Below, piece after piece: positions 18,797-28,124 of a stretch of DNA of 64,000 nucleotides. The stretch covers positions 310,001 through 374,000 of the forward strand of contig NZ_SGWI01000001.1 of NCBI RefSeq assembly GCF_004519405.1, written 5' to 3'. The notes beneath the pieces are model-generated. The model was not told the DNA's origin. It searched no databases and saw only the letters and a list, made by a program, of their open reading frames with translations. A program made the position numbers and the translations under genes. The number at the start of each line of letters is the position of its first letter. Position 1 is the stretch's first letter. Origin of the DNA: Pseudomonas sp. BCA17 (GTDB lineage Bacteria > Pseudomonadota > Gammaproteobacteria > Pseudomonadales > Pseudomonadaceae).

Positions 18797-19903
18797 TCAT
18801 TCCGACAAAGCCTGTGGCAACAGCTGTACGCCCAGGTAGAGAGCGAGCATGCCGTCCAGGGTCAGTGGGTCGACGCCGCTGAGTTCGGCGATACGCTCCA
18901 TGCGATAACGCAAGCTGTTGCGATGGATGCCCAGGGCATCAGCGCACGCCTGGCTTTGGCCGTCGTGTTCGCACCAACTGCGCAAGGTGGCGAGCAACTG
19001 GCCATTGCTGTCCTTGGCCAGTACTTTGCGCAACGGGTTGAGCAATTCGTCCAGCGCATCGTCGTTGCGATGCCGCCAGAGCATCACCGGCAGGCGATAA
19101 CGGTTGAGGGCCAGCAGGCGTGACTGGGGCAATACATCCCGACCGTAGGCCAGCAAATCGCTGACACGACGATAGCAACGACGCAGCCCGGCCAAGCCAT
19201 CGGCCTGCCCGCCTACGGCCACACGAAGGATGTTCCAACCCAGGCCATCGAGTTTTTCCAGCAGGCGTGGGTTGTCCACCGGCACCGATGCCGGGCGACA
19301 CCACAACAGGGAGAACTGCGCCGAGCTGACACACCAACTGTCCGGGTAGCGGCTGCTCAGCCAGGCACTCAACGCCTCGGCCGATTGCCCCGGACCCAGC
19401 TCGAACAGGTACGGCGTACGTGCCATCTGCGGCTTGAGGCCCAACTGCTGGGCTTCGTCCACCAGTCGCGGTGAGTCGCCGCTGTCGGCCAGCAGCAAGG
19501 CGAGCAGATCGTCACACCGCTGGCGGCGCCATTGCTGTTCGGCCTGCTGGTGCCGATGGCTCACCAGCATTTCAGCGGTCATGCGCACCAGTTCGGCGTA
19601 GGTGCGCAGCCCTTCGGGTTCGCCGGTGATCCCCAGCACACCGATCAGGCGTTGATCATGCAGCAACGGCAGGTTGATACCCGGTTGCACGCCTTTGAGG
19701 TGCTTGGCGGTCTGGCCGTCGATTTCCACCACGCGACCATTGGCCAGCACCAGCTGTGCACCTTCATGGCGGGTATTGATGCGCTCCGGCTCGCCGCTGC
19801 CCAGGATCAGGCCCTGGCTGTCCATAACGTTGACGTTATAGGGCAGGATGGCCATGGTGCGATCGACAATATCCTGCGCCAAGTCATGATCCAGCTCGAA
19901 CAT
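18797..19903 (-). CDS. CdaR-family sugar diacid regulator
   Basis: A 368-residue transcription regulator. The N-terminal sugar-diacid recognition domain (about 3-135) has LAQDIVDRTMAILPYNVNVMD and the GVLGITGEPEGLRTYAELVRMTAEML motif. The C-terminus has the PucR-type helix-turn-helix ADALGIHRNSLRYRMERI. AGGAAAA precedes the ATG at 19903. In E. coli CdaR activates galactarate, glucarate and glycerate genes; here it sits between a glycerate kinase gene and a divergent MFS gene, so local control of both is likely. The effector is unproven, D-glycerate or a diacid being the obvious candidates. Confidence 0.92.
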   Translation of the reverse strand: MFELDHDLAQDIVDRTMAILPYNVNVMDSQGLILGSGEPERINTRHEGAQLVLANGRVVEIDGQTAKHLKGVQPGINLPLLHDQRLIGVLGITGEPEGLRTYAELVRMTAEMLVSHRHQQAEQQWRRQRCDDLLALLLADSGDSPRLVDEAQQLGLKPQMARTPYLFELGPGQSAEALSAWLSSRYPDSWCVSSAQFSLLWCRPASVPVDNPRLLEKLDGLGWNILRVAVGGQADGLAGLRRCYRRVSDLLAYGRDVLPQSRLLALNRYRLPVMLWRHRNDDALDELLNPLRKVLAKDSNGQLLATLRSWCEHDGQSQACADALGIHRNSLRYRMERIAELSGVDPLTLDGMLALYLGVQLLPQALSE

Positions 19904-20063
19904 GGGGCTATTTTCCTGAAAAGCGGGTTGTTCAGCGGCACAGCGCAAAGGACGCTTGACTGTGCGCAGGCACAAAGACAGTAGCCCATCCCGTCACCGA
20001 GACTGGTTGGGCGATCAACGTTACCCTCGCATCGCGAAAAATCATAATAAAGAGAGAACCCTC

Positions 20064-21374
20064 ATGTCACAGAGCGCCGCTGCCACACTGGCCACCGATG
20101 ACGATAAAAACGCCATCTATCAGCGCATTACCCTGCGCCTGATCCCCTTCATCTTTATCTGTTATCTGTTCAATTACCTCGACCGGGTAAACGTTGGCTT
20201 TGCCAAACTGCAGATGCTCGATGCGTTGAAGTTCAGCGAAACCGTGTACGGCCTTGGTGCCGGGATCTTCTTTATCGGCTACGTATTGTGCGGCGTACCG
20301 AGCAACCTGGCACTGACCCGGTTCGGCCCACGGCGCTGGATTGCGCTGATGATGATCGTGTGGGGCACATTGTCCACCTGCCTGCTGTTCGTCACGACGC
20401 CGACGCATTTCTACACGTTGCGCCTGTTTACCGGTGCCGCTGAGGCCGGTTTCTTCCCGGGCGTGGTGCTGTACCTCTCGCAGTGGTTCCCGACCTTCCG
20501 CCGCGGGCGCATCATGGCGTTGTTCATGTCGGCGATCCCGGTGTCCGGCTTGCTCGGCAGCCCGTTCTCAGGCTGGATCCTCAACCACTTCGCGGCGGGC
20601 CAGGGCGGCCTGGCAGGCTGGCAGTGGATGTTCCTGTTGCAGGGCATCCCCACCGTGATTCTGGGTGCCCTCGCCTACTTCCTGCTCAGCGACAACTTCG
20701 CCAACGCCAAGTGGCTCAAGCCCCACGAGCGCGCCGTACTGGAAGCCGACCAGGCGACCGATCTGGCGAACAAACCCAAGACCACCAGCGACTCATTGGC
20801 CGAAGTGTTCAGGAACCCGGCGATCTGGGCGTTCGGCCTGATCTACTTCTGCATCCAGAGCGGCGTCTACGCGATCAACTTCTGGCTGCCGTCGATCATC
20901 AAGAACCTGGGTTTCAGCGATAACCTGGTGATCGGCTGGCTCAGCGCTATCCCGTATTTGCTGGCGGCGGTGTTTATGCTGGTGGTGGGTCGTTCCGCCG
21001 ATTTGCGTAAAGAGCGGCGCTGGCACTTGGTGGTGCCGATGTTGATGGGCGCGGCAGGCCTGCTGATTGCGGTGAATTTCGCCACCACGCCTGCCATGGC
21101 GATTCTTGGCCTGACGATCGCCACCATGGGCGCCCTCACCGGCCTGCCGATGTTCTGGCCGGTGCCCACGGCAATGCTCAGTGCCGGTGCGGCCGCGGGC
21201 GGGCTGGCGCTGATCAACTCCATGGGCCAGATGGCCGGCTTCCTGAGCCCGTACATCGTCGGTTTTGTGAAGGATGCAACCGGGTCCACGGATATCGCGT
21301 TGTACCTGCTGGCAGCGGTGATCGTCGCCGGCAGCCTGTTGGCGCTGCGCATGACGCGAAGCCTGCGGACCTGA
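20064..21374 (+). CDS. MFS transporter, anion:cation symporter (sugar-acid) family
   Basis: A 436-residue permease with twelve predicted membrane segments in two halves. CYLFNYLDRVNVGFAKLQML in TM1 and GFFPGVVLYLSQWFP in TM4 are typical of the ACS family (galactonate, glucarate, phthalate, tartrate carriers). The ATG at 20064 is used; a longer frame adds 36 residues before the first helix. It is divergent from cdaR with 160 bp between, and likely co-regulated with the glycerate kinase gene. A sugar-acid or glycerate substrate is inferred from these neighbours. Confidence 0.9.
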   Translation: MSQSAAATLATDDDKNAIYQRITLRLIPFIFICYLFNYLDRVNVGFAKLQMLDALKFSETVYGLGAGIFFIGYVLCGVPSNLALTRFGPRRWIALMMIVWGTLSTCLLFVTTPTHFYTLRLFTGAAEAGFFPGVVLYLSQWFPTFRRGRIMALFMSAIPVSGLLGSPFSGWILNHFAAGQGGLAGWQWMFLLQGIPTVILGALAYFLLSDNFANAKWLKPHERAVLEADQATDLANKPKTTSDSLAEVFRNPAIWAFGLIYFCIQSGVYAINFWLPSIIKNLGFSDNLVIGWLSAIPYLLAAVFMLVVGRSADLRKERRWHLVVPMLMGAAGLLIAVNFATTPAMAILGLTIATMGALTGLPMFWPVPTAMLSAGAAAGGLALINSMGQMAGFLSPYIVGFVKDATGSTDIALYLLAAVIVAGSLLALRMTRSLRT

Positions 21375-21484
21375 CCGCGTATTGCTTCCACGCACACCCG
21401 CGCGTGGAAGCCACTCATCAGCAGGTTGCCCGAGGGCGGCCTGGCTGAATCACAAACGCGTTCTACACCCAACTCTGCCCAGGC

Positions 21485-22189
21485 CTATAACAAGCCACCG
21501 CCGTCAATGTCGATGATAGCTCCGGTCATAAAGCCATTCTCCATGGCCAGCACATACCCCGCCGCCACTTCTTCAGCCTGCCCTACCCGCCCAACCGATA
21601 AACCCGCGCCCGCCTTGGCGAACATCGCCAGGCGCTGTTCCTCTGCCAACCCGGCATAGGCCGGTGTATCGATCACCCCCGGGCTGACCACATTGACCCG
21701 GCGCGGCGCCAGTTCTTTGGCCAACTGCTTGCCCAGCGCTTCGGTCGCGGCATTGATGCCGGTCTTGATGAACTGGCCGGGCGCCAATTTGCGGCCCAGT
21801 TGGCCCGAAGTCAGGCTGATGCTGCCGTGCTGATCCAGATACGGCAGCGCCTGTTGGATCGCACGCAAAGCGCCCCAGAGTTTCACGTTGAAATTTTCCT
21901 GGGCCTCGATCAAATCCGTCTCGATGAGTGGCTTGGCACGCACCGACGGGCCGGACGTATACACCAGGTGATCAAAGCGGCCTACGGTTTCGAACAGACG
22001 CTGCAAGGAAGCGGTGTCGGTGACGTCGACGGGTTCGCTGCGCAGGCCGTCTTCTACACCGGATGTCAGCCGACGCCCGGCCAACACCACCTGTGCACCA
22101 CGGGCGGCGGCGGCCTTGGCCACTGCTGCACCGATACCGCTGCTGCCACCGATCACGATGACTGTTTTACCGTTGAGGGAAGCGTTCAT
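21485..22189 (-). CDS. Short-chain dehydrogenase/reductase lacking the YxxxK motif
   Basis: A 234-residue Rossmann-fold protein. The cofactor motif GGSSGIG is at 14-20, AGRR follows the second strand, and VNVVSPGVIDTPAY is the usual post-catalytic loop. The segment where Tyr-x-x-x-Lys should be reads APGQFIKTGINAATEALGK and has no tyrosine, so the classical catalytic pair is missing. It belongs to the divergent SDR branch in which this pair is not conserved; it may bind NAD(P) without classical oxidoreduction. It is divergent from a LysR regulator gene 100 bp away, suggesting control by it. Confidence 0.87.
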   Translation of the reverse strand: MNASLNGKTVIVIGGSSGIGAAVAKAAAARGAQVVLAGRRLTSGVEDGLRSEPVDVTDTASLQRLFETVGRFDHLVYTSGPSVRAKPLIETDLIEAQENFNVKLWGALRAIQQALPYLDQHGSISLTSGQLGRKLAPGQFIKTGINAATEALGKQLAKELAPRRVNVVSPGVIDTPAYAGLAEEQRLAMFAKAGAGLSVGRVGQAEEVAAGYVLAMENGFMTGAIIDIDGGGLL

Positions 22190-22289
22190 TGAGAAACATC
22201 CAGGTCAGAAAGTGAGCGTTCATCTTCCCAGCTTGGCAATCAGCGAAAAATCCCGGTAAAACGACAAGATCTTTAAAGGATTTTTACAG

Positions 22290-23192
22290 ATGAGCTCGAC
22301 GCTGGACCTTGAAGTTTTTGTGCGCACCGCCGATAGCGGCAGCTTATCGGCCGCCGCCCGTGGCCTGGGCCTCACGCCGGCCGCTGCGAGTATCGCCCTC
22401 AAGCGCCTGGAAACCCGACTCGGCGTCAGGTTGCTCGCACGCTCCACCCGCAGCATGCGCTTGACCGAGGAAGGTCGACGCTATCTGGACAGCGTAAGGG
22501 TCGCGCTTGAAGCACTGTCGGAAGGCGAACACGCCATCAAGCAGCAGGGCCAAAGCCTCAGCGGCTTGCTGCAGCTGGCGGCGCCCTCGGATTTCGGGCG
22601 TAACGTGCTGCTGGGCTGGTTGGATGAATTCAAGGTGGAGCACCCCAACATCCGCCTGCAACTGCTGCTCAACGACAGCAACGCCGACCTGTTCCGCGAC
22701 ACCGTCGACATTGCCCTGCGCTTTGGCGTCCCCAGGGACTCAAGCCTGGTGGCGCTGCCGGTAGTCCCGGGCCATCGGCGCATCGCCTGCGCCAGCCCCG
22801 ACTACCTCGCACGTCATGGCACACCGAACAGGCCGACGGATTTGGCGCAGCACAGTACGCTGCGGTACATGCGCCGTGGGCAGGCCAACAGCACGTGGTA
22901 TTTTCGCCAGGGCACACACCTTCAGGAGGTCGAGGTCACGGGTGACTACCTCAGTGACGACGGTGAAATCGTAAGGCGCTGGGCGTTGGCCGGCCACGGT
23001 ATTGCGTATAAGGCCAGCCTGGACATCGCTCGCGATATCAAAGCGGGCCGGCTGGTACCGCTGCTCACCGATTGGCAAGGCGAGCCCACCCCGTTCAACC
23101 TGATGTGCCCCCATCGCCTGCAAGTGTCGGAACGGGTGAAAGTGCTGCATCGTTTTTTGCAGCAACGCTGCCAGACGTTGCTGGGTGCGTGA
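22290..23192 (+). CDS. LysR-family regulator
   Basis: A 300-residue LysR regulator. The winged helix-turn-helix spans about residues 5-62 (SGSLSAAARGLGLTPAAASIALKRLE) and the substrate-binding domain covers about 90-290 (SLSGLLQLAAPSDFGRNVLLGWL). It is in the CrgA/DsdC-like group whose members usually repress or activate an adjacent divergent oxidoreductase. The ATG at 22290 is preceded by AAAGGA. The SDR gene on the opposite strand is the most likely target. Confidence 0.93.
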   Translation: MSSTLDLEVFVRTADSGSLSAAARGLGLTPAAASIALKRLETRLGVRLLARSTRSMRLTEEGRRYLDSVRVALEALSEGEHAIKQQGQSLSGLLQLAAPSDFGRNVLLGWLDEFKVEHPNIRLQLLLNDSNADLFRDTVDIALRFGVPRDSSLVALPVVPGHRRIACASPDYLARHGTPNRPTDLAQHSTLRYMRRGQANSTWYFRQGTHLQEVEVTGDYLSDDGEIVRRWALAGHGIAYKASLDIARDIKAGRLVPLLTDWQGEPTPFNLMCPHRLQVSERVKVLHRFLQQRCQTLLGA

Positions 23193-23273
23193 AGAAAACG
23201 GTGCAGGGCTTGTTCCAGAGCGGCTCAGTCTGGTATTGCAAGGGCTACGTTTCTACGCCACGAGGAGCTTTCC

Positions 23274-24284
23274 ATGATTTACCGCACATTGGGCCAGTCC
23301 GGCTTGAAGGTCAGCGCGCTGACGCTCGGCACTATGATGTTTGGTGAGCAGACCAGCACTGAAGACTCGCTGCGCATCATCGACAAAGCCTGGGACCAGG
23401 GCATCAACTTTATCGACACGGCTGACGTCTATACCGGCGGGCGCTCCGAAGAGATCGTGGGTGAGGCCATTGCGCGCAACCGCCAGGATTGGGTGGTGGC
23501 GTCGAAAGTCGGCATCGGCCCGGCAGAGGGTTTGCCCAACCGCAGTGGCTTGAGCCGCAAACGTATTTTCAATGCGGTGGAAGCCAGCCTGTCACGTCTG
23601 GACACCGACTATCTGGATATCTACTACCTGCACCGTGAAGACCACGACACGCCATTGGACGCCACGGTGTCGGCCATGGGCGACCTGGTCCGCCAGGGCA
23701 AGATCCGCTACTGGGGCCTGTCCAACTACCGTGGCTGGCGCATTGCCGAGGTGATTCGCGTGGCCGAACGCCTGGGCGTGGACAAACCGATCATCAGCCA
23801 GCCGCTGTACAACATCGTCAACCGCCAGGCCGAGGTCGAGCAGCTCACCGCAGCCGCTGCCTATGGCTTGGGTGTGGTGCCCTACAGCCCGCTGGCCCGT
23901 GGTGTGCTCAGTGGCAAGTACGCACCGGATGTAACCCCCGAAGCCGGCAGCCGTGCGGCACGCCAGGACAAGCGCATTCTGGAAACCGAATGGCGCGTAG
24001 AGTCGTTGCGCATTGCCCAACAGATTCAGCAATACACCCAAGGCCGTGGCGTGGGGATGGTCGAATTCGCGATTGCCTGGGTGTTGAACAGTTCGGTGGT
24101 GAGCTCGGCAATTGTCGGACCGCGCACCGAGGCCCAGTGGGATGCCTACACCGGAGCGCTGGGCGTGGAGATCACTGCGCAAGATGAGGCGTTTATCGAC
24201 TCGCTGGTGACGCCCGGGCATTCATCCACGCCGGGGTTCAACGACGTGAGCCATTTTGTGGCAGGTCGCAGGGCACGTTCTTGA
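23274..24284 (+). CDS. Aldo/keto reductase
   Basis: A 336-residue TIM-barrel NADP(H) oxidoreductase. The catalytic tetrad is visible: Asp48 and Tyr53 in FIDTADVYTGGRSEE, Lys78 in VVASKVG, and His120 in YYLHRED. Late cofactor-binding residues appear in SSAIVGPRTEAQW. It resembles the YajO/Tas-like (AKR12/13-type) enzymes acting on small aldehydes or ketones; the physiological substrate is not evident. GAGGAG lies before the ATG. It may be read with the LysR gene upstream (81 bp gap), although its own promoter is possible. Confidence 0.92.
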   Translation: MIYRTLGQSGLKVSALTLGTMMFGEQTSTEDSLRIIDKAWDQGINFIDTADVYTGGRSEEIVGEAIARNRQDWVVASKVGIGPAEGLPNRSGLSRKRIFNAVEASLSRLDTDYLDIYYLHREDHDTPLDATVSAMGDLVRQGKIRYWGLSNYRGWRIAEVIRVAERLGVDKPIISQPLYNIVNRQAEVEQLTAAAAYGLGVVPYSPLARGVLSGKYAPDVTPEAGSRAARQDKRILETEWRVESLRIAQQIQQYTQGRGVGMVEFAIAWVLNSSVVSSAIVGPRTEAQWDAYTGALGVEITAQDEAFIDSLVTPGHSSTPGFNDVSHFVAGRRARS

Positions 24285-24444
24285 TCATCACCCCCTCCAG
24301 GAGCGGGCTTGTTCGCCACAACAAGCCCTTGCCCACAGGTAGCACGAGAAAAAATCCATAAAACGCGCCAAAACAGCGCACGCCCTGGCCCAAAAGCACC
24401 ATAATCTCCGCCTCTTTGTATCAATCTGTTTTCGCGAGGACGGC

Positions 24445-25326
24445 GTGTCTAAAGGTGTTGCGTTATCGGTCTTGGCCTCGGCGCTGTTTGCCGTGATGTA
24501 TTACTTCACATCGCTGCTGACGCCCTTGAGTGGCCTGGAGATTTTCGGCTGGCGCATGTTGCTGACCGCGCCCTGTATGACGGTGTTCATGATTGTCAGT
24601 GGCGAATGGCGCCGCGTCTGGGACGTGGTTCGCATGTTGGCGGCCAAACCGCGCCTGATAGGCGGCGTATTGTTGTCGTCGGCGTTGCTGGGTGTGCAGT
24701 TGTGGCTGTTCATGTGGGCGCCGCTGAATGGGCGCAGCCTGGACGTTTCGGTGGGGTATTTCCTGCTGCCGCTGACCATGGTACTGACCGGGCGCCTTGT
24801 GTATGGCGAACACCTGTCGCGCCTGCAGCAGATCGCTGTGGTGTTCGCGGCCCTCGGCGTGCTGAACGAGTTGTATCAGGCGGGCGGTTTTTCCTGGGCG
24901 ACGCTGGTGGTGATCATCGGCTATCCGGTGTATTTCGTGGTGCGCAAGTACCTGACCACGGATCATCTGGGCGGCCTGTGGTTGGATATGGCGCTGATGC
25001 TGCCGGTGGCCTGGTGGTTCGTGCAAAGCGGCGACCAGGGTTTTGGCGTGCTGGACAGCCAACCGAAGCTGTATGCGTTGATTCCCATCCTGGGTTTGAT
25101 CAGTGCCTCGGCACTGGTGAGCTATATCATTGCCAGTCGCTTGTTGGCATTCAGTCTGTTCGGGCTGCTCAGCTACGTGGAGCCGGTATTGTTGCTGGGG
25201 GTGGCATTACTGCTGGGTGAAGGGATCAAGGGCGGGCAATGGTTGACCTATATCCCGATCTGGTTGGCGGTGATGGTCCTGGTGTACGAAGGGTTCAAGC
25301 ATCTGGTGCGTCAGCGTAGAGCCTGA
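24445..25326 (+). CDS. RarD-like EamA/DMT permease
   Basis: A 293-residue membrane protein with about ten hydrophobic helices. The start SKGVALSVLASALFAVMYY and the motif EIFGWRMLLTAP resemble RarD-type DMT proteins. The start is GTG at 24445, preceded by GAGGA. Function of RarD is not settled; export or uptake of a small metabolite is expected for the family. It converges on the second effector-like gene, 68 bp apart, with no obvious shared role. Confidence 0.88.
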   Translation: MSKGVALSVLASALFAVMYYFTSLLTPLSGLEIFGWRMLLTAPCMTVFMIVSGEWRRVWDVVRMLAAKPRLIGGVLLSSALLGVQLWLFMWAPLNGRSLDVSVGYFLLPLTMVLTGRLVYGEHLSRLQQIAVVFAALGVLNELYQAGGFSWATLVVIIGYPVYFVVRKYLTTDHLGGLWLDMALMLPVAWWFVQSGDQGFGVLDSQPKLYALIPILGLISASALVSYIIASRLLAFSLFGLLSYVEPVLLLGVALLLGEGIKGGQWLTYIPIWLAVMVLVYEGFKHLVRQRRA

Positions 25327-25394
25327 ATGAGGGCCGTGGTGGCCGCAGGTTATCGGGGCGTCCCGCCCCTCTTGCGATGTCTATCGCTGCGGGC

Positions 25395-26597
25395 TCAAGC
25401 GATTTTGACGGCGGTGCTGGCCGGGCGCACGGGGGCTATCGACTCAATCACATCAGCCAACCCTGTCAGTAGTGTTCGAGCACCGCCGTAGTACGGGAGC
25501 CGGCTCTGTGCTTGATCACCGATGGTTTTCAGCGCCGCATCCATCGTTTCCTGGCCAACGCCGAATAACTTGCCGAGCCGGTTACCTTTGTTCAGCGCAA
25601 CGGTGGGCCCACTTCCAGGATTGGTCAGGTGGGTTTCAAGGGCATGCGCCACATCCTCGGAAACACCCAGGGCTACCAACGCCTTTCCAAGGCCATTGCC
25701 TGGGTTTCTGAGTTGTCGGAGAAATTCTTCGTAGAGCCCATTCAGGTCATTGGCACCCACGTTGTCGAGCGCAACACTCGTCACCGTTTGGCGGTATTGA
25801 TCGAACGATATCAATTGAAGCGGTTCGTCATTGTTCAAACCGTTTTTCGTGAAGTAGAAACCGTCCCGGGCCGCGCCATGCAGGTTTCCATAGGCATCGT
25901 ACTTGTAGATGACCTTCTGGCCATCGGCCCGCGTCCCTATGTAAGTCGCGTCGCCGTCCGGCTCCAGCGTATGAACGTGAGTACCGGTCAAACCATTGAC
26001 AGGCGCAGGTGGCACTGCACCGGCTTCACTTAAATACGTGAAGATATCGCCCTTTACCTGAACGAAACTGCCCACCACTGCATTGGTATCGTTATCGGCG
26101 AATGCAATCAGCTTCTGCCTGACCCGTTCCATCTGCCGGGGAGCCCTGTCGTTGGAGAAATGCCGCACAAAGCTCTCCAGCAACTGGAGATCGCTGGCCA
26201 CGGTTTTAATCCAGCCCGTCAGGCCCTCGCGGTCTTTGAATTCGTGGAATGCATACTTGCCCTCCTGCGGCACATACAGCATGAAATTGGGACCTTCAGC
26301 CGTGGCGGGCACGCGCTTGATCATCACAATGTCATTGGCTTGAATGCCGTCGATTGCAAACGTGGAAACCTGTACGCCGGGCGCCCCGCGCTTGCCCGGA
26401 TGCACAAGCGCATCCACGAGTTTTTTCCCTTCGACACTCAGGACGTCATCGCGAAATGCTTCATCGGCCTCATCAATAAACCGACGACGGGCCTGATCAC
26501 TGAGGTGCGTTTTACCGGTGGCGCCAGGGGGCGGGCCAGGCGGTGTGGAATTGGCTGGGGGCATCGAAAGGTAACCAGACAACGCTGCAATATTCAT
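25395..26597 (-). CDS. Second effector-like protein with candidate hrp box
   Basis: A 400-residue protein without signal peptide or membrane segment. The first 30 residues are Pro/Ser-rich, contain no acidic residue, and have Ile and Ala at positions 3 and 4, as in type III secretion signals. The middle (about 85-160; FMLYVPQEGKYAFHEFKDREGLTGW, then FVRHFSNDRAPRQ) resembles a module of the very large Pseudomonas toxin-like proteins, here in a short protein. No catalytic motif was recognised. The ATG has AGAGG seven bases upstream, and a candidate hrp box ends 71 nt before it, as for the gene at 9252. Effector status is inferred from these two features. Confidence 0.75.
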   Translation of the reverse strand: MNIAALSGYLSMPPANSTPPGPPPGATGKTHLSDQARRRFIDEADEAFRDDVLSVEGKKLVDALVHPGKRGAPGVQVSTFAIDGIQANDIVMIKRVPATAEGPNFMLYVPQEGKYAFHEFKDREGLTGWIKTVASDLQLLESFVRHFSNDRAPRQMERVRQKLIAFADNDTNAVVGSFVQVKGDIFTYLSEAGAVPPAPVNGLTGTHVHTLEPDGDATYIGTRADGQKVIYKYDAYGNLHGAARDGFYFTKNGLNNDEPLQLISFDQYRQTVTSVALDNVGANDLNGLYEEFLRQLRNPGNGLGKALVALGVSEDVAHALETHLTNPGSGPTVALNKGNRLGKLFGVGQETMDAALKTIGDQAQSRLPYYGGARTLLTGLADVIESIAPVRPASTAVKIA

Positions 26598-26667
26598 CAG
26601 AAAACCTCTTCATCGGATAAAGATTTCTGTACATGGGACGCGAACTTTTGCCTGCGTCACGGCCATC

Positions 26668-26696
26668 TTTGTGGACTTTCCAATGCAGCCAGTTCC
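26668..26696 (-). promoter_or_regulatory. Candidate hrp box for the second effector-like gene
   Basis: Read on the - strand: GGAACT, 16 nt, CCACAAA. It fits GGAACC-N15/16-CCACNNA with one mismatch at the sixth base. The distance from its last base to the ATG at 26597 is 71 nt, the same as at 9153-9181. Confidence 0.65.
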
Positions 26697-26733
26697 GTTG
26701 CCGCAGCCGGCCATTGCCTAGTACACGCGCATG

Positions 26734-26770
26734 AAAAAGCCCGGCAGAGAACGCTCCCTGCCGGGCTTTC
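26734..26770 (-). terminator. Intrinsic terminator of hppD
   Basis: On the - strand AGCCCGGCAGG pairs with CTGCCGGGCT around a short loop and ends in a T-run. It begins 20 bp after the hppD stop. Confidence 0.85.
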
Positions 26771-26789
26771 GAGTGTTGCGAGCGAGTAA

Positions 26790-27866
26790 TCAGTCCGCCG
26801 TCAACACGCCCCGACGCACTTGGTCGCGCTCGATCGACTCGAACAGCGCCTTGAAGTTACCCTCACCGAATCCGTCATCGCCCTTGCGCTGGATGAACTC
26901 GAAGAACACCGGGCCCATCAGGGTTTCCGAGAAGATCTGCAGCAGCAGGCGCTTGTCGCCTTCGATCGACGAACCGTCCAGCAGGATGCCGCGCGCCTGC
27001 AACTGGTCGACCGGCTCGCCGTGGTTCGGCAGGCGGCCTTCGAGCATTTCGTAGTAGGTGTCCGGCGGTGCGGTCATGAAACGCATGCCGATCTTTTTCA
27101 ACGCGTCCCAGGTCTTGACCAGGTCGTCGGTGAGGAACGCCACGTGCTGGATGCCCTCGCCGTTGAACTGCATCAGGAACTCTTCGATCTGGCCGGCGCC
27201 CTTGGAGGACTCTTCGTTCAGCGGGATGCGGATCATGCCGTCCGGAGCGCTCATGGCCTTGGACGTCAGCCCGGTGTATTCGCCCTTGATATCGAAGTAG
27301 CGGGCTTCACGGAAGTTGAACAGCTTCTCGTAGAAGTTGGCCCAGTAGACCATGCGCCCGCGATAGACGTTATGGGTCAGGTGGTCGATGACCTTCAAGC
27401 CCGCGCCTTGCGGGTTGCGGTCCACGCCTTCGAGGTACACGAAGTCGATGTCATAGATCGAGCTGCCTTCACCGAAACGGTCGATCAGGTACAGCGGTGC
27501 GCCGCCGATGCCCTTGATGGCAGGCAGGTTCAATTCCATGGGGCCGGTTTCGATATGGATCGGCTGGGCACCCAGTTCCAGTGCACGGTTGTAGGCTTTT
27601 TGCGAGTCCTTGACGCGGAACGCCATGCCGCAGACCGACGGGCCGTGTTCGGCCGCGAAATAGGATGCAAGGCTGTCGGGTTCGTTGTTGAGGATCAGGT
27701 TGATCTCGCCCTGACGGTACAGGTGCACGTTCTTGGAGCGGTGGGTCGCGACTTTGCTGAAGCCCATGATCTCGAAGATCGGCTCCAGGGTGCCTGGGGT
27801 CGGCGATGCGAATTCGATAAATTCAAAGCCCATCAGGCCCATTGGGTTTTCGTATAGATCTGCCAT
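26790..27866 (-). CDS. hppD: 4-hydroxyphenylpyruvate dioxygenase
   Basis: A 358-residue Fe(II) dioxygenase that converts 4-hydroxyphenylpyruvate to homogentisate in tyrosine catabolism. The iron ligands are His162 ([11 protein letters not shown]), His241 ([10 protein letters not shown]) and Glu323 ([10 protein letters not shown]), matching the P. fluorescens enzyme, to which the whole sequence reads as nearly identical. The ATG at 27866 gives the known N-terminus [10 protein letters not shown]; a longer frame of 38 residues is spurious. It has its own terminator, and no other homogentisate gene is adjacent. Confidence 0.98.
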   Translation of the reverse strand: MADLYENPMGLMGFEFIEFASPTPGTLEPIFEIMGFSKVATHRSKNVHLYRQGEINLILNNEPDSLASYFAAEHGPSVCGMAFRVKDSQKAYNRALELGAQPIHIETGPMELNLPAIKGIGGAPLYLIDRFGEGSSIYDIDFVYLEGVDRNPQGAGLKVIDHLTHNVYRGRMVYWANFYEKLFNFREARYFDIKGEYTGLTSKAMSAPDGMIRIPLNEESSKGAGQIEEFLMQFNGEGIQHVAFLTDDLVKTWDALKKIGMRFMTAPPDTYYEMLEGRLPNHGEPVDQLQARGILLDGSSIEGDKRLLLQIFSETLMGPVFFEFIQRKGDDGFGEGNFKALFESIERDQVRRGVLTAD

Positions 27867-28124
27867 GATTTGGCGCCTCATCATCATTCTTGTGGTCGAG
27901 CGGATTTCAATTGCCGGCAAGGATGAGGTGCGAGGGCGGCGCACAAGAGAGGCCTCGCACGCTGCGGGCGAGGAAGTCACCGAAGATGAGGGGGGAGCCG
28001 AGTAGCTTCATGGGTACATCAGTCTCTGACGGCTGAGGCTTGCGTGAGCGCAAGTCCATATTCTTGTATGCGTAAATCGATTCTACACAGCGTAACCAGT
28101 TTTGTCCTATTCCTTATCAAATCC

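Noticed and set aside
24295..24330. REP-like sequence GGAGCGGGCTTGTTCGCC after the aldo/keto reductase
   Set aside because: Only one arm matches a REP; no partner or palindrome is complete.
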